From: HNR sp040400085
GTDB taxonomy: Bacteria > Actinomycetota > Actinomycetes > Actinomycetales > Microbacteriaceae
NCBI GenBank assembly: GCA_040400085.1
Contig: JBBAQX010000016.1
Location: 1-64,000, forward strand
DNA: 64,000 bases
Reading direction: 5' to 3'
Below are positions 42,370 to 50,554 of this stretch, one piece after another. Numbering within the stretch: position 1 is the stretch's first letter; each line of letters opens with the position of its first letter. The notes beneath the pieces were generated by a model. It was not told where the DNA came from, ran no database searches, and saw only the letters and a list, made by a program, of their open reading frames with translations. The position numbers and the translations under genes were made by a program.

Positions 42370-43355
42370 CGATTCTCTCCCTGAAAGGTCTGCGGTGCTT
42401 GCTGCTGCGCGGCAGCGGGGTGGATGACCGCGCGCGGATCAAATCCCGCTGCGGCATCCGTCTGGTATTCGACGTCGTTACGCGTGAGGTTGAGGTACGC
42501 TTCCTCAAGCGATCCGGTCACGGTGCGTAGCTCGTGAAGAATAATTCCCGATTGTGCGGCCAACTCACCCACCCGCTCGATCGGCACGCCCGTGACGTCG
42601 AGAAGCTGCGGTTCGGAGCTCGCAACCGTCATGCCCGATTGGCGCAGGACATCCTGAAAGCGTTCGAAATGCGGGCTGCGGATGCGCACGGTTGTTGTCG
42701 TGGCGGAACCCACCAGCTCTGCGACGGGTGCATCTGCGATGATGCGGCCGCGTCCCAGCACAATAATATGATCGGCTGTCTGCGCCATCTCACTCATGAG
42801 GTGACTGGACAGCAACACGGTTTTCCCCTGAGCAGCAAGGCCACGAACAAGCTGTCGCACCCAGAGCACCCCGTCGGGGTCAAGACCATTGACCGGCTCG
42901 TCAAGAATAAGGGTCTGCGGGTCGCCCAACAGCGCGGCCGCGATCCCAAGGCGCTGGCCCATTCCGAGCGAGAACCCGCCGACACGTTTGCTAGCGACGG
43001 AGGTGAGCCCCGTCATCTCGATAACCTGGTCCACTCTCGACGTGGGGATGCCGTGGGTCGCCGCCATCGCGCGGAGATGGTTGCGGGCGCTGCGACCGGT
43101 GTGCACTGCCTTCGCGTCAAGGAGCGCACCGACCTCGTGGAGTGGCGACCGGTGCTGTGCGTATGGGCGTCCGTTAACCGTGACATGACCCTGGGTTGGG
43201 CTATCGAGCCCCACGATCATCCGCATGGTCGTAGATTTTCCGGCACCGTTCGGACCGAGGAATCCGGTGACCTTACCTGGCTTGATAGTAAAAGTCACCC
43301 CGTCAACTGCGGTTTTAGAGCCATAGCGCTTGGTGAGAGATTGTGCCTCTATCAT
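42366..43355 (-). CDS. ABC exporter ATPase
   Basis: 329 residues. Walker A GPNGAGKSTTMRMI near residue 35, a signature GGFSLGMGQRLGIAAALLGD (the classical LSGGQ is degenerate to FSLGMGQ, common in ABC-2 exporters), Walker B TLILDEPVNGLDPDG, and a switch His SSHLMSEMAQ. The C-terminal extension (about 110 residues) ends in Pro/Gln-rich AAAQQQAPQTFQ. First gene of the four-gene exporter/two-component operon read leftward. Confidence 0.93.
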   Translation of the reverse strand: MIEAQSLTKRYGSKTAVDGVTFTIKPGKVTGFLGPNGAGKSTTMRMIVGLDSPTQGHVTVNGRPYAQHRSPLHEVGALLDAKAVHTGRSARNHLRAMAATHGIPTSRVDQVIEMTGLTSVASKRVGGFSLGMGQRLGIAAALLGDPQTLILDEPVNGLDPDGVLWVRQLVRGLAAQGKTVLLSSHLMSEMAQTADHIIVLGRGRIIADAPVAELVGSATTTTVRIRSPHFERFQDVLRQSGMTVASSEPQLLDVTGVPIERVGELAAQSGIILHELRTVTGSLEEAYLNLTRNDVEYQTDAAAGFDPRAVIHPAAAQQQAPQTFQGENR

Positions 43356-43543
43356 GAGCTTCTTCCATTTCGTCTGCTACCTCTGCTATCCCTGTCGAAT
43401 ACAGAAATAAGGTACTTCTCAAACGATATGCGTTAGCCCGTGGTCGGCACATCGTCCACACGGCTGATAATTCGCTGAGGGGGTGGCACCTGGGTACCAC
43501 GGGGAATACAGAGAAAAACGATGCTGGACTTTGTGTGACGAGC

Positions 43544-44506
43544 TTAGAGCTCGCCAAACCGATCCGTGGCCTCGATGAGCGCGGAGAGGATGCCGGGCTC
43601 CGTAACGGCGTGACCGGCATCCGGAATCATCTGGAAGTCAGCCTCGGGCCAGGCGCGATGCAGGTCCCACGCGGTCACAGCGGGGGTGCAGATGTCGTAG
43701 CGGCCCTGCACGATGACGCCGGGGATGCCTGCGAGCCGGTGAGCATTAGCAATCAGCTGCCCGTCGTCCATCCATCCCCTGTTGGAGAAGTAGTGGTTCT
43801 CGATCCGGGCGAAGGCAAGGGCGAAGGCTGAGTCCGCCCGGACCTTCGCGATCTCCGCCTCGTCGGGGTGCAGTCGGATAGTGGAGTTTTCCCAGACCGT
43901 CCAGGCCCTCGACGCTGGACCGTTGACAGCGGGATCCGGATCTGCGAGCAGCCTGCGGTAGGCAGAGACGAGATCACCCCGTTCGGCTTCCGGCACCGGC
44001 GCGATGTACTCCTCCCAGAAGTCAGGAAAGATATGAGAGGCACCCTCCTGATAGAACCAATCGATCTCACTGCGTCGCAGGGTAAAGATCCCGCGCACGA
44101 TGAGCTGGCTCACGCGATCCGGATATTCTTCCGCGTAGGCCAGAGCGAGGGTGCTCCCCCAGCTTCCACCAAAGACCTGCCAACGATCCACGCCGAGCGT
44201 CACCCGCAGCTTCTCCATATCGGCGATCAGGTGCCACGTGGTATTCGTCGCCAGATCGGCCTCGGGCTGGCTCGCATGCGGAGTACTTTTACCGCATCCC
44301 CGCTGATCGAACAGGATGATGCGGTACCTCTCAGGATTAAAAAGCCTGCGATGAATCGGCGCGGTTCCGCTTCCCGGGCCACCGTGCAAGAAGACAACGG
44401 GTTTGCCGTTCGCGTTGCCCGATTCCTCCCAGTAGACCAGGTTGCCGTCGCCGGTGTCCAGCATTCCTGACGTGTACGGTTCGATTGCGGGATAAAGATC
44501 AGCCAT
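43544..44506 (-). CDS. pip: Proline iminopeptidase
   Basis: 320 residues, usual length. Alpha/beta hydrolase releasing N-terminal proline from peptides. The oxyanion motif VVFLHGGPGSG, nucleophile elbow GGSWGSTLAL (Ser), Asp in VQGRYDICTP and His in PDAGHAVTEPG complete the catalytic triad. The family-specific motif LFDQRGCGKSTPH is present. It follows the acyl-CoA dehydrogenase gene by nine bases in the same direction. Cytoplasmic; no signal peptide. Confidence 0.95.
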   Translation of the reverse strand: MADLYPAIEPYTSGMLDTGDGNLVYWEESGNANGKPVVFLHGGPGSGTAPIHRRLFNPERYRIILFDQRGCGKSTPHASQPEADLATNTTWHLIADMEKLRVTLGVDRWQVFGGSWGSTLALAYAEEYPDRVSQLIVRGIFTLRRSEIDWFYQEGASHIFPDFWEEYIAPVPEAERGDLVSAYRRLLADPDPAVNGPASRAWTVWENSTIRLHPDEAEIAKVRADSAFALAFARIENHYFSNRGWMDDGQLIANAHRLAGIPGVIVQGRYDICTPAVTAWDLHRAWPEADFQMIPDAGHAVTEPGILSALIEATDRFGEL

Positions 44507-44515
44507 TTTCCAACA

Positions 44516-46534
44516 CTAGCGGCTTGGCTGCGATCTGAGTGTCTTTTCGTTCGAGGGGACGGCTCCAACCGCCGCCTGCGCGGCATAGTATTCTCGAGCC
44601 TCGTCCTGCCGCTCCTGCTCAGCGCCCGACGCGATACTCGCCCGAATATGCTCCGGTCCGTAGCCAAAAGCGGCGACCAATTCGAGGGAAAATGGACGGA
44701 TGCGCGCCACCAGCCGATCTATATACTGCGTCACGGACTCGGCTCGCTGGCCCGTGAGCCGCCCATGGATCAGGTACCACGCGGCGTGTTTCTCGACGAG
44801 ACTCAGCCCGAAGAGGTCACGCAACCAGGTGAGGACCTGCTTGTTGCCGGCATCCGTTGTCGAATCGACCGCCTCCGTGAAGGCTTCCCATTGCAGCAGC
44901 TCCGCGTGGGCGCGCGCGGCCTCGATGAGTTCGTTCTGGTTCTCGTTGAAGAGTTCTGCTGCTTCTTCGCGCGAGAGCTTAGAGCTGTTCTTGAGCCTGT
45001 CTGCGATGGCGGCGATCATGGTGCTCACCCGGCCGCTCAGAAGCTCCCGCTGATAGTCAACCTCACGCACGTGACCCACGGCGCGGGCCGTTGATCCGAG
45101 ATCAGCTACGTTCTGGGCGAGTTGGCGCAGCCCGGTGCCGTGCAGAACGGTATCGCCCGCGCGCTCGGCCGCCGCCCGCGCGATGACTCCGAGGTCGGCC
45201 CCCTTGAACTTTTTGGCATAGTCGGCGAGCAGACGCTTAGCGACCAGCTGCAGCAGCACGTTGTTGTCGCCCTCAAACGTGACGTACACGTCGAGATCGG
45301 CGCGCAGACCCGTCATCCGGTTTTCGGCGAGGAATCCCGCCCCACCGCAGGCCTCTCGGCACTCCTGCAGGGTGTCGAGCGCTGCCCAGGTCGACAGGGC
45401 CTTCGATGCCGCGGCGAGGGTCTCAAGGTCCTGCCTGTTCTGATCGGAGTCGTCCGCCCCGCTAAAGACCTCGTCAAACTTCTGGAGCAGGGTCTCGTGG
45501 GCAAACGAGACGGCGAAGGTTTCCGCCAGCTTGGGAATCAGCCTGCGCTGGTGGCGTTGATAGTCGAGGAGAACGTGTTCGCCGTTGCCGTCTGCCGCTG
45601 CGAATTGGCGGCGCTGCGATCCGTAGGTCAGGGCGATCTGGAGGCCGATCTTCATGGCGGCCGCTGCGGCCCCGTCGAGAGATACCCTGCCCTGAACGAG
45701 GGTTCCGAGCATCGTGAAGAAGCGGCGCCCCGGGCTTTCGATGGGGCTGCTGTAGGTGCCGTCCTCGGAAACGTCACCGTATCTGTTCAGCAGATTGGAT
45801 CGGGGGATGCGGACATCCGTAAAGTGAAGTCGCCCGTTATCGATGCCGTTCAGACCACCCTTAAGGCCGTCGTCCTCGCCGCCTACCCCGGGCAGGAATT
45901 CACCGTCGCTGTCGCGAATCGGCACGAAGAATGCGTGCACTCCGTGCTTGACGCCCTTGGTGATGAGCTGCGCGAAGAGAACACACGCTTTTCCGTGAAG
46001 CGCCGCGTTTCCGAGGTAGTCTTTCCACGCGCCACGGAACGGCGTATCGATCACGAACTCCCGGGAGGCTTCATCGTAGGTGGCCGTCGTGGCAATGCTC
46101 GCGACATCCGATCCGTGGCCCGTCTCGGTCATGGCGAACGCCCCTGGCAGCTCAAGGCTGATGATCTGAGGTAGCCACCGTGCGTGATGCTCCGCGGTAC
46201 CCAGGTGCTGGATCGCCGCGCCGAAGAGGCCCCATTGCACCCCGGCCTTGATCTGGAGAGACGGGTCAGCGACAACGAGCTCCTCGAACGCCGCTATGTT
46301 TCCGCCGTGGTTGTCATGACCTCCGACCGAGGTGGGATAGGCTCGCTGGATTGCCCCCTCCTCAACGAGTAGCCGGAGCTGCGACAGAACACGTTCGCGG
46401 TGCTCTGCCATGCTCAGGCCGTTGATCTGGTGAAGCTCAGGCTTTGCCGCGGTTGCGCGCGCTTCTCGCCGTTCTTGTTTCCAGCGGCCGAGCAATTGTT
46501 CAGCCAGAGCTTCGACGTTTACCTGATCTACCAT
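44516..46534 (-). CDS. Acyl-CoA dehydrogenase/oxidase family protein
   Basis: 672 residues from ATG 46534, which has an AAAGGACC ribosome binding site (an in-frame start at 46639 is less likely). FAD-dependent fold with the flavin/acyl-CoA block GAFAMTETGHGSDVASIATT, DTPFRGAWKDYLGNAALHGK, IPRSNLLNRYGDVSEDG and the C-terminal region CREACGGAGFLAENRM. Length and the C-terminal domain resemble peroxisome-type acyl-CoA oxidases and their bacterial relatives rather than short-chain dehydrogenases. It catalyses the first step of fatty acyl-CoA beta-oxidation; chain length and electron acceptor are not readable. Next leftward gene is pip. Confidence 0.9.
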   Translation of the reverse strand: MVDQVNVEALAEQLLGRWKQERREARATAAKPELHQINGLSMAEHRERVLSQLRLLVEEGAIQRAYPTSVGGHDNHGGNIAAFEELVVADPSLQIKAGVQWGLFGAAIQHLGTAEHHARWLPQIISLELPGAFAMTETGHGSDVASIATTATYDEASREFVIDTPFRGAWKDYLGNAALHGKACVLFAQLITKGVKHGVHAFFVPIRDSDGEFLPGVGGEDDGLKGGLNGIDNGRLHFTDVRIPRSNLLNRYGDVSEDGTYSSPIESPGRRFFTMLGTLVQGRVSLDGAAAAAMKIGLQIALTYGSQRRQFAAADGNGEHVLLDYQRHQRRLIPKLAETFAVSFAHETLLQKFDEVFSGADDSDQNRQDLETLAAASKALSTWAALDTLQECREACGGAGFLAENRMTGLRADLDVYVTFEGDNNVLLQLVAKRLLADYAKKFKGADLGVIARAAAERAGDTVLHGTGLRQLAQNVADLGSTARAVGHVREVDYQRELLSGRVSTMIAAIADRLKNSSKLSREEAAELFNENQNELIEAARAHAELLQWEAFTEAVDSTTDAGNKQVLTWLRDLFGLSLVEKHAAWYLIHGRLTGQRAESVTQYIDRLVARIRPFSLELVAAFGYGPEHIRASIASGAEQERQDEAREYYAAQAAVGAVPSNEKTLRSQPSR

Positions 46535-46734
46535 CGTTGGTCCTTTATCCGTCTGTGAAAAATTTTCCGGTATCACTACGGTAGACCGCATACGGATTCC
46601 AGCCAAGAACCACGTCTGGAGGTGACAAAAAAGCCCCAAGGTCCCCGGACGACACTAGGAGACTATACACAAAAGTAGCAGGCTATCCTCAGAGGTAAGC
46701 AACAAGAGTGGGTGGCGGGGGCGCGACGGCGCAG

Positions 46735-46766
46735 CGGCACGACGGCACGACGGCACGACGGCACGG
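46735..46766. repeat. Four tandem 8-base units
   Basis: CGGCACGA repeats exactly three times (46735-46742, 46743-46750, 46751-46758) and once more as CGGCACGG (46759-46766). It lies in the 441-base non-coding stretch between the acyl-CoA dehydrogenase start and the end of the peptide transporter operon, next to the inverted repeats at 46810-46914. Confidence 0.9.
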
Positions 46767-46809
46767 GGATTCTGGCCAGGCAGGCAGCTATCGGCTGCCC
46801 AAACGGGGT

Positions 46810-46914
46810 CGGCCCAACTTGCACGATGTCGGCCCAAGCTGTTTCTTGGGCCGACATCGCGAAAGTTGGGCCGGGCAGCGTAAGTTGGGCCGACATCGAA
46901 CAGCCGACATCGAA
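46810..46914. repeat. Nested inverted repeats built from a TTGGGCCGACATCG element
   Basis: CGATGTCGGCCCAAG (46824-46838) and CTTGGGCCGACATCG (46845-46859) form a perfect 15-bp stem with a 6-base loop. Around it, CGGCCCAACTT (46810-46820) and AAGTTGGGCCG (46863-46873) form a second perfect 11-bp stem separated by three unpaired bases on each side. A further copy AAGTTGGGCCGACATCG lies at 46882-46898, and GCCGACATCGAA repeats at 46889-46900 and 46903-46914 (14-base period). No T run, so not an intrinsic terminator. Open frames through it only read the repeat. It probably is a REP/MITE-like or structural element. Confidence 0.88.
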
Positions 46915-46975
46915 TAACCCACGCCGAACAGTCCACGCCGCGTGGCCTAGTCGCGGATACCCGACGCGGGCCCCC

Positions 46976-47791
46976 TTAGACCTCTAGCTCGCTTTCGGGC
47001 AGTCCGGGGAGACGCCCGAGGCCGTCGGGCAGCGGGATCGAGCTGAGCAGCAAACGGGTATAGGGATGCTGCGGGTCGTTCCACACCTGCTCGGTCGGGC
47101 CGGACTCCACGATCTCGCCGCGGCGCATCACCAGGATACGATCGGCGATGCTCCGGACAACAGCGAGGTCGTGGCTGATGAAGAGCATCCCGGAGTTCGC
47201 CTCGAGGGCGAGTTCGCGCATCAGCTCAGCGATCTGCGATTGCAGGCTCGCATCGAGGGCAGAGATCGGCTCGTCACCGATCAGCAGAAGCGGTTGCGCG
47301 GCGAGAGCACGCGCAATCGCGACGCGCTGCCGCTGCCCACCCGAAAACTGGTGCGGGTACTTCGAGGCGTCCGACGCATGAAGACCAACACGCTCAAGCC
47401 AATCCTGCGGTGTCTGGACGTCACCACTCGTCGCTAACCGGATGCCGTCGGCAATTTGGGCGCCAACACTCCGCCTCGGATTGAGCGAGTTATACGGGTC
47501 TTGAAACACCATCTGCAAGCGGCTCTGTGTGAGCGAGCGGCGGCGAAAGGTGAGCGGGGAAATAGCCTCGCCGTGAAAACGTAGCTCCCCGGACGCGGGC
47601 TTCACCATGCCGCTGAGAGCTTTGGCGATGGTCGACTTTCCGCAACCCGATTCGCCGACAAGGCCGACGGTTTCGCCGCGTTCCACGCTGAAGGAAACCC
47701 CGTTTACCGCGGTAAATGCGGGTTTCCCGGGAGTGTGATATCGAACGACGAGGTCCGACACATCGAGTAGTTGCTCTGTCTTCACTGTCAT
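46976..47791 (-). CDS. Peptide/nickel-type ABC transporter ATPase (OppF/DppF-like)
   Basis: 271 residues. Walker A GESGCGKST, the Opp-family linker FQDPYNSLNPRRSVG, signature FSGGQRQRVAIARALA and Walker B LLIGDEPISALD, with a C-terminal extension (DPQHPYTRLLLSSIPLPDGL) that carries the oligopeptide-family motif. It pairs with the second ATPase upstream (four-base overlap) to power uptake. Distal gene of the five-gene leftward operon. Confidence 0.92.
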   Translation of the reverse strand: MTVKTEQLLDVSDLVVRYHTPGKPAFTAVNGVSFSVERGETVGLVGESGCGKSTIAKALSGMVKPASGELRFHGEAISPLTFRRRSLTQSRLQMVFQDPYNSLNPRRSVGAQIADGIRLATSGDVQTPQDWLERVGLHASDASKYPHQFSGGQRQRVAIARALAAQPLLLIGDEPISALDASLQSQIAELMRELALEANSGMLFISHDLAVVRSIADRILVMRRGEIVESGPTEQVWNDPQHPYTRLLLSSIPLPDGLGRLPGLPESELEV

Positions 47792-48645
47792 GAGGTGCTT
47801 CCGGAATCGTCGAGTTTGTTTCCTGGCAGCGCTGCGATGAGCTCGCGCGTGTAATCGTGGCTCGGGCGGGTCAGTACGTCGAAACGCGGGCCGTGCTCGA
47901 CCACGCTACCGTAGCGCATCACCGTAACTTCGTCGGCAATTGCCGACATCACACCAAGGTCATGCGTAACAAGCATCACGGCGAGCCCGAGATCGTCGCA
48001 GAGCCCACGGAGTAGCCGGAGCACACCAGCCTGGACGGTGACGTCAAGGGCCGTCGTCGGCTCGTCGGCGATGATCACGCTGGGCTCGCAGGCAAGCGCT
48101 ACCGCGATGGCGATGCGCTGCCGCATCCCTCCCGAGAATTGATGCGGGTACTTACGAAGGGCCTCAACCGGCTCGGGAATCCGCACGCGTTCGAGTAACT
48201 TGACAGCTCGCTCGTGCGCCTCCGCGCGGGAAACGTCGAGATGGGTGCGCATGTGATCGGTGATTTGTACGCCGACGCGGAGCATCGGGTGCAGGCTGGT
48301 CGAGGGATCCTGAAAGATCATCGCGATGTCGCGACCCCTCAGCCGGTTCAGCGATCCGGTAGGGAGATCGAGCAGGTTCTGTCCGCCAAAGCTCACCTCA
48401 CCGCTGGCGCGAGCGCCCGCCGGGAGCAGGCCCATCACGGCGAGGCCGGTCATGGTCTTACCCGAACCGCTTTCGCCGGCAACGCCGGAGATAATGCCGG
48501 GGCGAAGGGACAGCGATACCCCGTCGAGCAGGACCTTTGGCGACGGATCCTTGCGTTTCGCGGGTAGCACGACGCTCAGGTCCCGGATTTCGAGCCCGGT
48601 CGCGCGCGATTCGCTCGGCGATTCAATTGAGGATGCTGCGGTCAC
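47788..48645 (-). CDS. Peptide/nickel-type ABC transporter ATPase (OppD/DppD-like)
   Basis: 285 residues. Walker A AGESGSGKTMTG, FQDPSTSLHPMLRVG, signature FSGGMRQRIAIAVALA and Walker B VIIADEPTTALDVTVQ. The first two residues after the family start (SPKVLLDGVSLSLRPG) are typical. ATG 48645 with four-base overlap with the permease upstream and with OppF downstream. The two ATPases form the heterodimer for this importer. Confidence 0.92.
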   Translation of the reverse strand: MTAASSIESPSESRATGLEIRDLSVVLPAKRKDPSPKVLLDGVSLSLRPGIISGVAGESGSGKTMTGLAVMGLLPAGARASGEVSFGGQNLLDLPTGSLNRLRGRDIAMIFQDPSTSLHPMLRVGVQITDHMRTHLDVSRAEAHERAVKLLERVRIPEPVEALRKYPHQFSGGMRQRIAIAVALACEPSVIIADEPTTALDVTVQAGVLRLLRGLCDDLGLAVMLVTHDLGVMSAIADEVTVMRYGSVVEHGPRFDVLTRPSHDYTRELIAALPGNKLDDSGSTS

Positions 48646-49517
48646 GATGCCCTCCCAGTGCTACCGGATTGCGGGTCAAGAATGTCACGGAGCGCATCGC
48701 CGATGAAGTTCAGCGCCAACACAATCGACAGGATCGCGATGCCGGGGAACAGGGCAATCCACCAGGCATCCATGTTTTGGGTTCCGACGGAGATCATCGA
48801 TCCCCACTCGGCGGCAGGCGGCACAGCTCCCAGCCCAAGATAGGACAGTCCCGACAGCAGCAGGATTGCCGTACCCACATCGAGGGTTGCCAGCACCAGA
48901 ATCGAGCCGATCACGTTGGGGAGGACATCAACCCGCAGCGAGGAGAACGAGGAAAAGCGCAGCATCCGGTCAGCGAGAACGAACTCGCGATGACGCATGC
49001 TCATCACGAGCGAACGCATCACGCGGGCGTAGGACGGCCAGCTGACGATCAGCATCGCGATCACGGCATTTTGCAGCGACGGGCCGAGCACGGCAGCGAT
49101 CACCATGGCCAGGATAATGGTGGGGAAGGCGAAGACGAGGTCCGTAATCCGCATGATGATTTCGTCGACGGCACGGCCGAAATAGCCCGCGATCGCCCCG
49201 AGCACGCTGCCGAGGGTCATCGACAGCACGACGAGCAGCAGTGACAGCGGGATAGATACCTGTGAACCGAAGATCACGCGGCTGAGGACGTCCCTGCCGA
49301 GCGTATCCGTGCCAAGGGGATAGGGAGCCCCAGGAGGGGCGAGCCGGTCCTCGGACGTGGCAAGCGGGTCGAAGGGCGCAATAAGCGGCGCGAAGATCGC
49401 GACCAGCAACCAGGCGCACACGATAACGATGCCGATAACGGCAAGCGGGTTTCGTAATATTGCCGGGCTGCGAAATCTAGGTTTCGGCAGGGCCGGGTTT
49501 ACCGTGCTCTGGGTCAT
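48642..49517 (-). CDS. Peptide/nickel-type ABC transporter permease (OppC-like)
   Basis: 291 residues with five to six membrane helices. N-terminal OppC extension (RSPAILRNPLAVIGIVIVCA), the segment APPGAPYPLGTDTLGRDVLS that is a hallmark of OppC/DppC, and an EAA-like loop (VLADRMLRFSSFSSLRVDVL). Four-base overlaps on both sides show coupling within the operon. It forms one half of the channel. Confidence 0.92.
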   Translation of the reverse strand: MTQSTVNPALPKPRFRSPAILRNPLAVIGIVIVCAWLLVAIFAPLIAPFDPLATSEDRLAPPGAPYPLGTDTLGRDVLSRVIFGSQVSIPLSLLLVVLSMTLGSVLGAIAGYFGRAVDEIIMRITDLVFAFPTIILAMVIAAVLGPSLQNAVIAMLIVSWPSYARVMRSLVMSMRHREFVLADRMLRFSSFSSLRVDVLPNVIGSILVLATLDVGTAILLLSGLSYLGLGAVPPAAEWGSMISVGTQNMDAWWIALFPGIAILSIVLALNFIGDALRDILDPQSGSTGRAS

Positions 49518-50554
49518 GAGGTCACCCGCACTCTCGGGTCGATAAAGCCGTAGGCCACATCGACGATCAGGTTAATGGTGATGTAGATCACCCCAACGAC
49601 CAGGCCAACGCCCATAATCGCAGGAAGGTTAAGGTTGCTCGCGGCGTTGAAGGCGTATTGGCCGAGCCCGTTCCAGGCAAAGACCGATTCCACCAGGACG
49701 GTGCCGGAGAGAAGACCACCGAAGGCGAGGCCGACCACGGTGATGATCGGAACCATCGCGCCGCGCAGCACGTATCGGATGACGACGCTCGTGCTGCGCA
49801 AGCCCTTGGCCCGGGCAGCGCGAACGTAGTCTTGGTTGAGCACTTCAAGAACGGCAGAGCGGGCGAAACGAACGAGTAGCCCTACCGTATAGAGGGTCAA
49901 CACGGCCGCTGGAAGGATGAGGTGGCTCAGGGCGTTCCCAAAGGTCTCGATATCCCCGGCCAACAACGAATCCACGAGATAGAGGCCTGTCACCCGCGGC
50001 GGAGGCATCAGGGTCGGGTCGAGTCGGCCGCTACCGGGCAGTATGCCCCACTGGTAGAAGAGGAAGTAATACGCGAGCAGCGCCAGCCAAAAGGTGGGCA
50101 CGGAAAGCCCGAAGAGGCTCACGACGCGCAGGACCTGGTCGGTGAATTTTCCCCGGCGATATGCCGCGAGCGTGCCGAGACCAACCCCGAGGATCAAAGA
50201 AAATATGATCGCGACCCCCGCCAACTCCATCGTTGCCGGCAGCACGTCGCCGAGCTCCTGCGCAATGGGCTGGCTGGTTTGCAGGGAGACGCCGAGGTCT
50301 CCCTGCACCAGATTCTGCAGGTACGTCACGTATTGCACCACGATCGGCTGATCCAGGCCGTGGTCCGCCCGGTACTGGGCAACAATCGCTGGATCTCCGG
50401 ATGCCTTATCTCCCAGCGCCTGATTCACCGGGTCCGAGGGGACCAGGTTGGTCAGGGTAAAGGTGACTATCGTAACGCCGAGCAGCAACAAGGCTGCGAT
50501 TCCCACGCGCCGCGTGAGAAACATCACCAGCGGATATTTACGAAGGAAACGCAT
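49514..50554 (-). CDS. Peptide/nickel-type ABC transporter permease (OppB-like)
   Basis: 346 residues with six membrane helices. Starts with the OppB/DppB helix (RVGIAALLLLGVTIVTFTLT) and the family-specific VPSDPVNQALGDKASGDP segment, and has the permease loop EVLNQDYVRAARAKGLRSTS. It pairs with the OppC-like protein. Its start overlaps the stop of the binding-protein gene by one base. Substrate is not readable from the permease. Confidence 0.93.
   Translation of the reverse strand: MRFLRKYPLVMFLTRRVGIAALLLLGVTIVTFTLTNLVPSDPVNQALGDKASGDPAIVAQYRADHGLDQPIVVQYVTYLQNLVQGDLGVSLQTSQPIAQELGDVLPATMELAGVAIIFSLILGVGLGTLAAYRRGKFTDQVLRVVSLFGLSVPTFWLALLAYYFLFYQWGILPGSGRLDPTLMPPPRVTGLYLVDSLLAGDIETFGNALSHLILPAAVLTLYTVGLLVRFARSAVLEVLNQDYVRAARAKGLRSTSVVIRYVLRGAMVPIITVVGLAFGGLLSGTVLVESVFAWNGLGQYAFNAASNLNLPAIMGVGLVVGVIYITINLIVDVAYGFIDPRVRVTS

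Noticed and set aside
46655..46936. Protein-coding frames through the repeat patch (93 and 77 codons)
   Set aside because: They simply translate the inverted and tandem repeats; no domain, no ribosome binding site.
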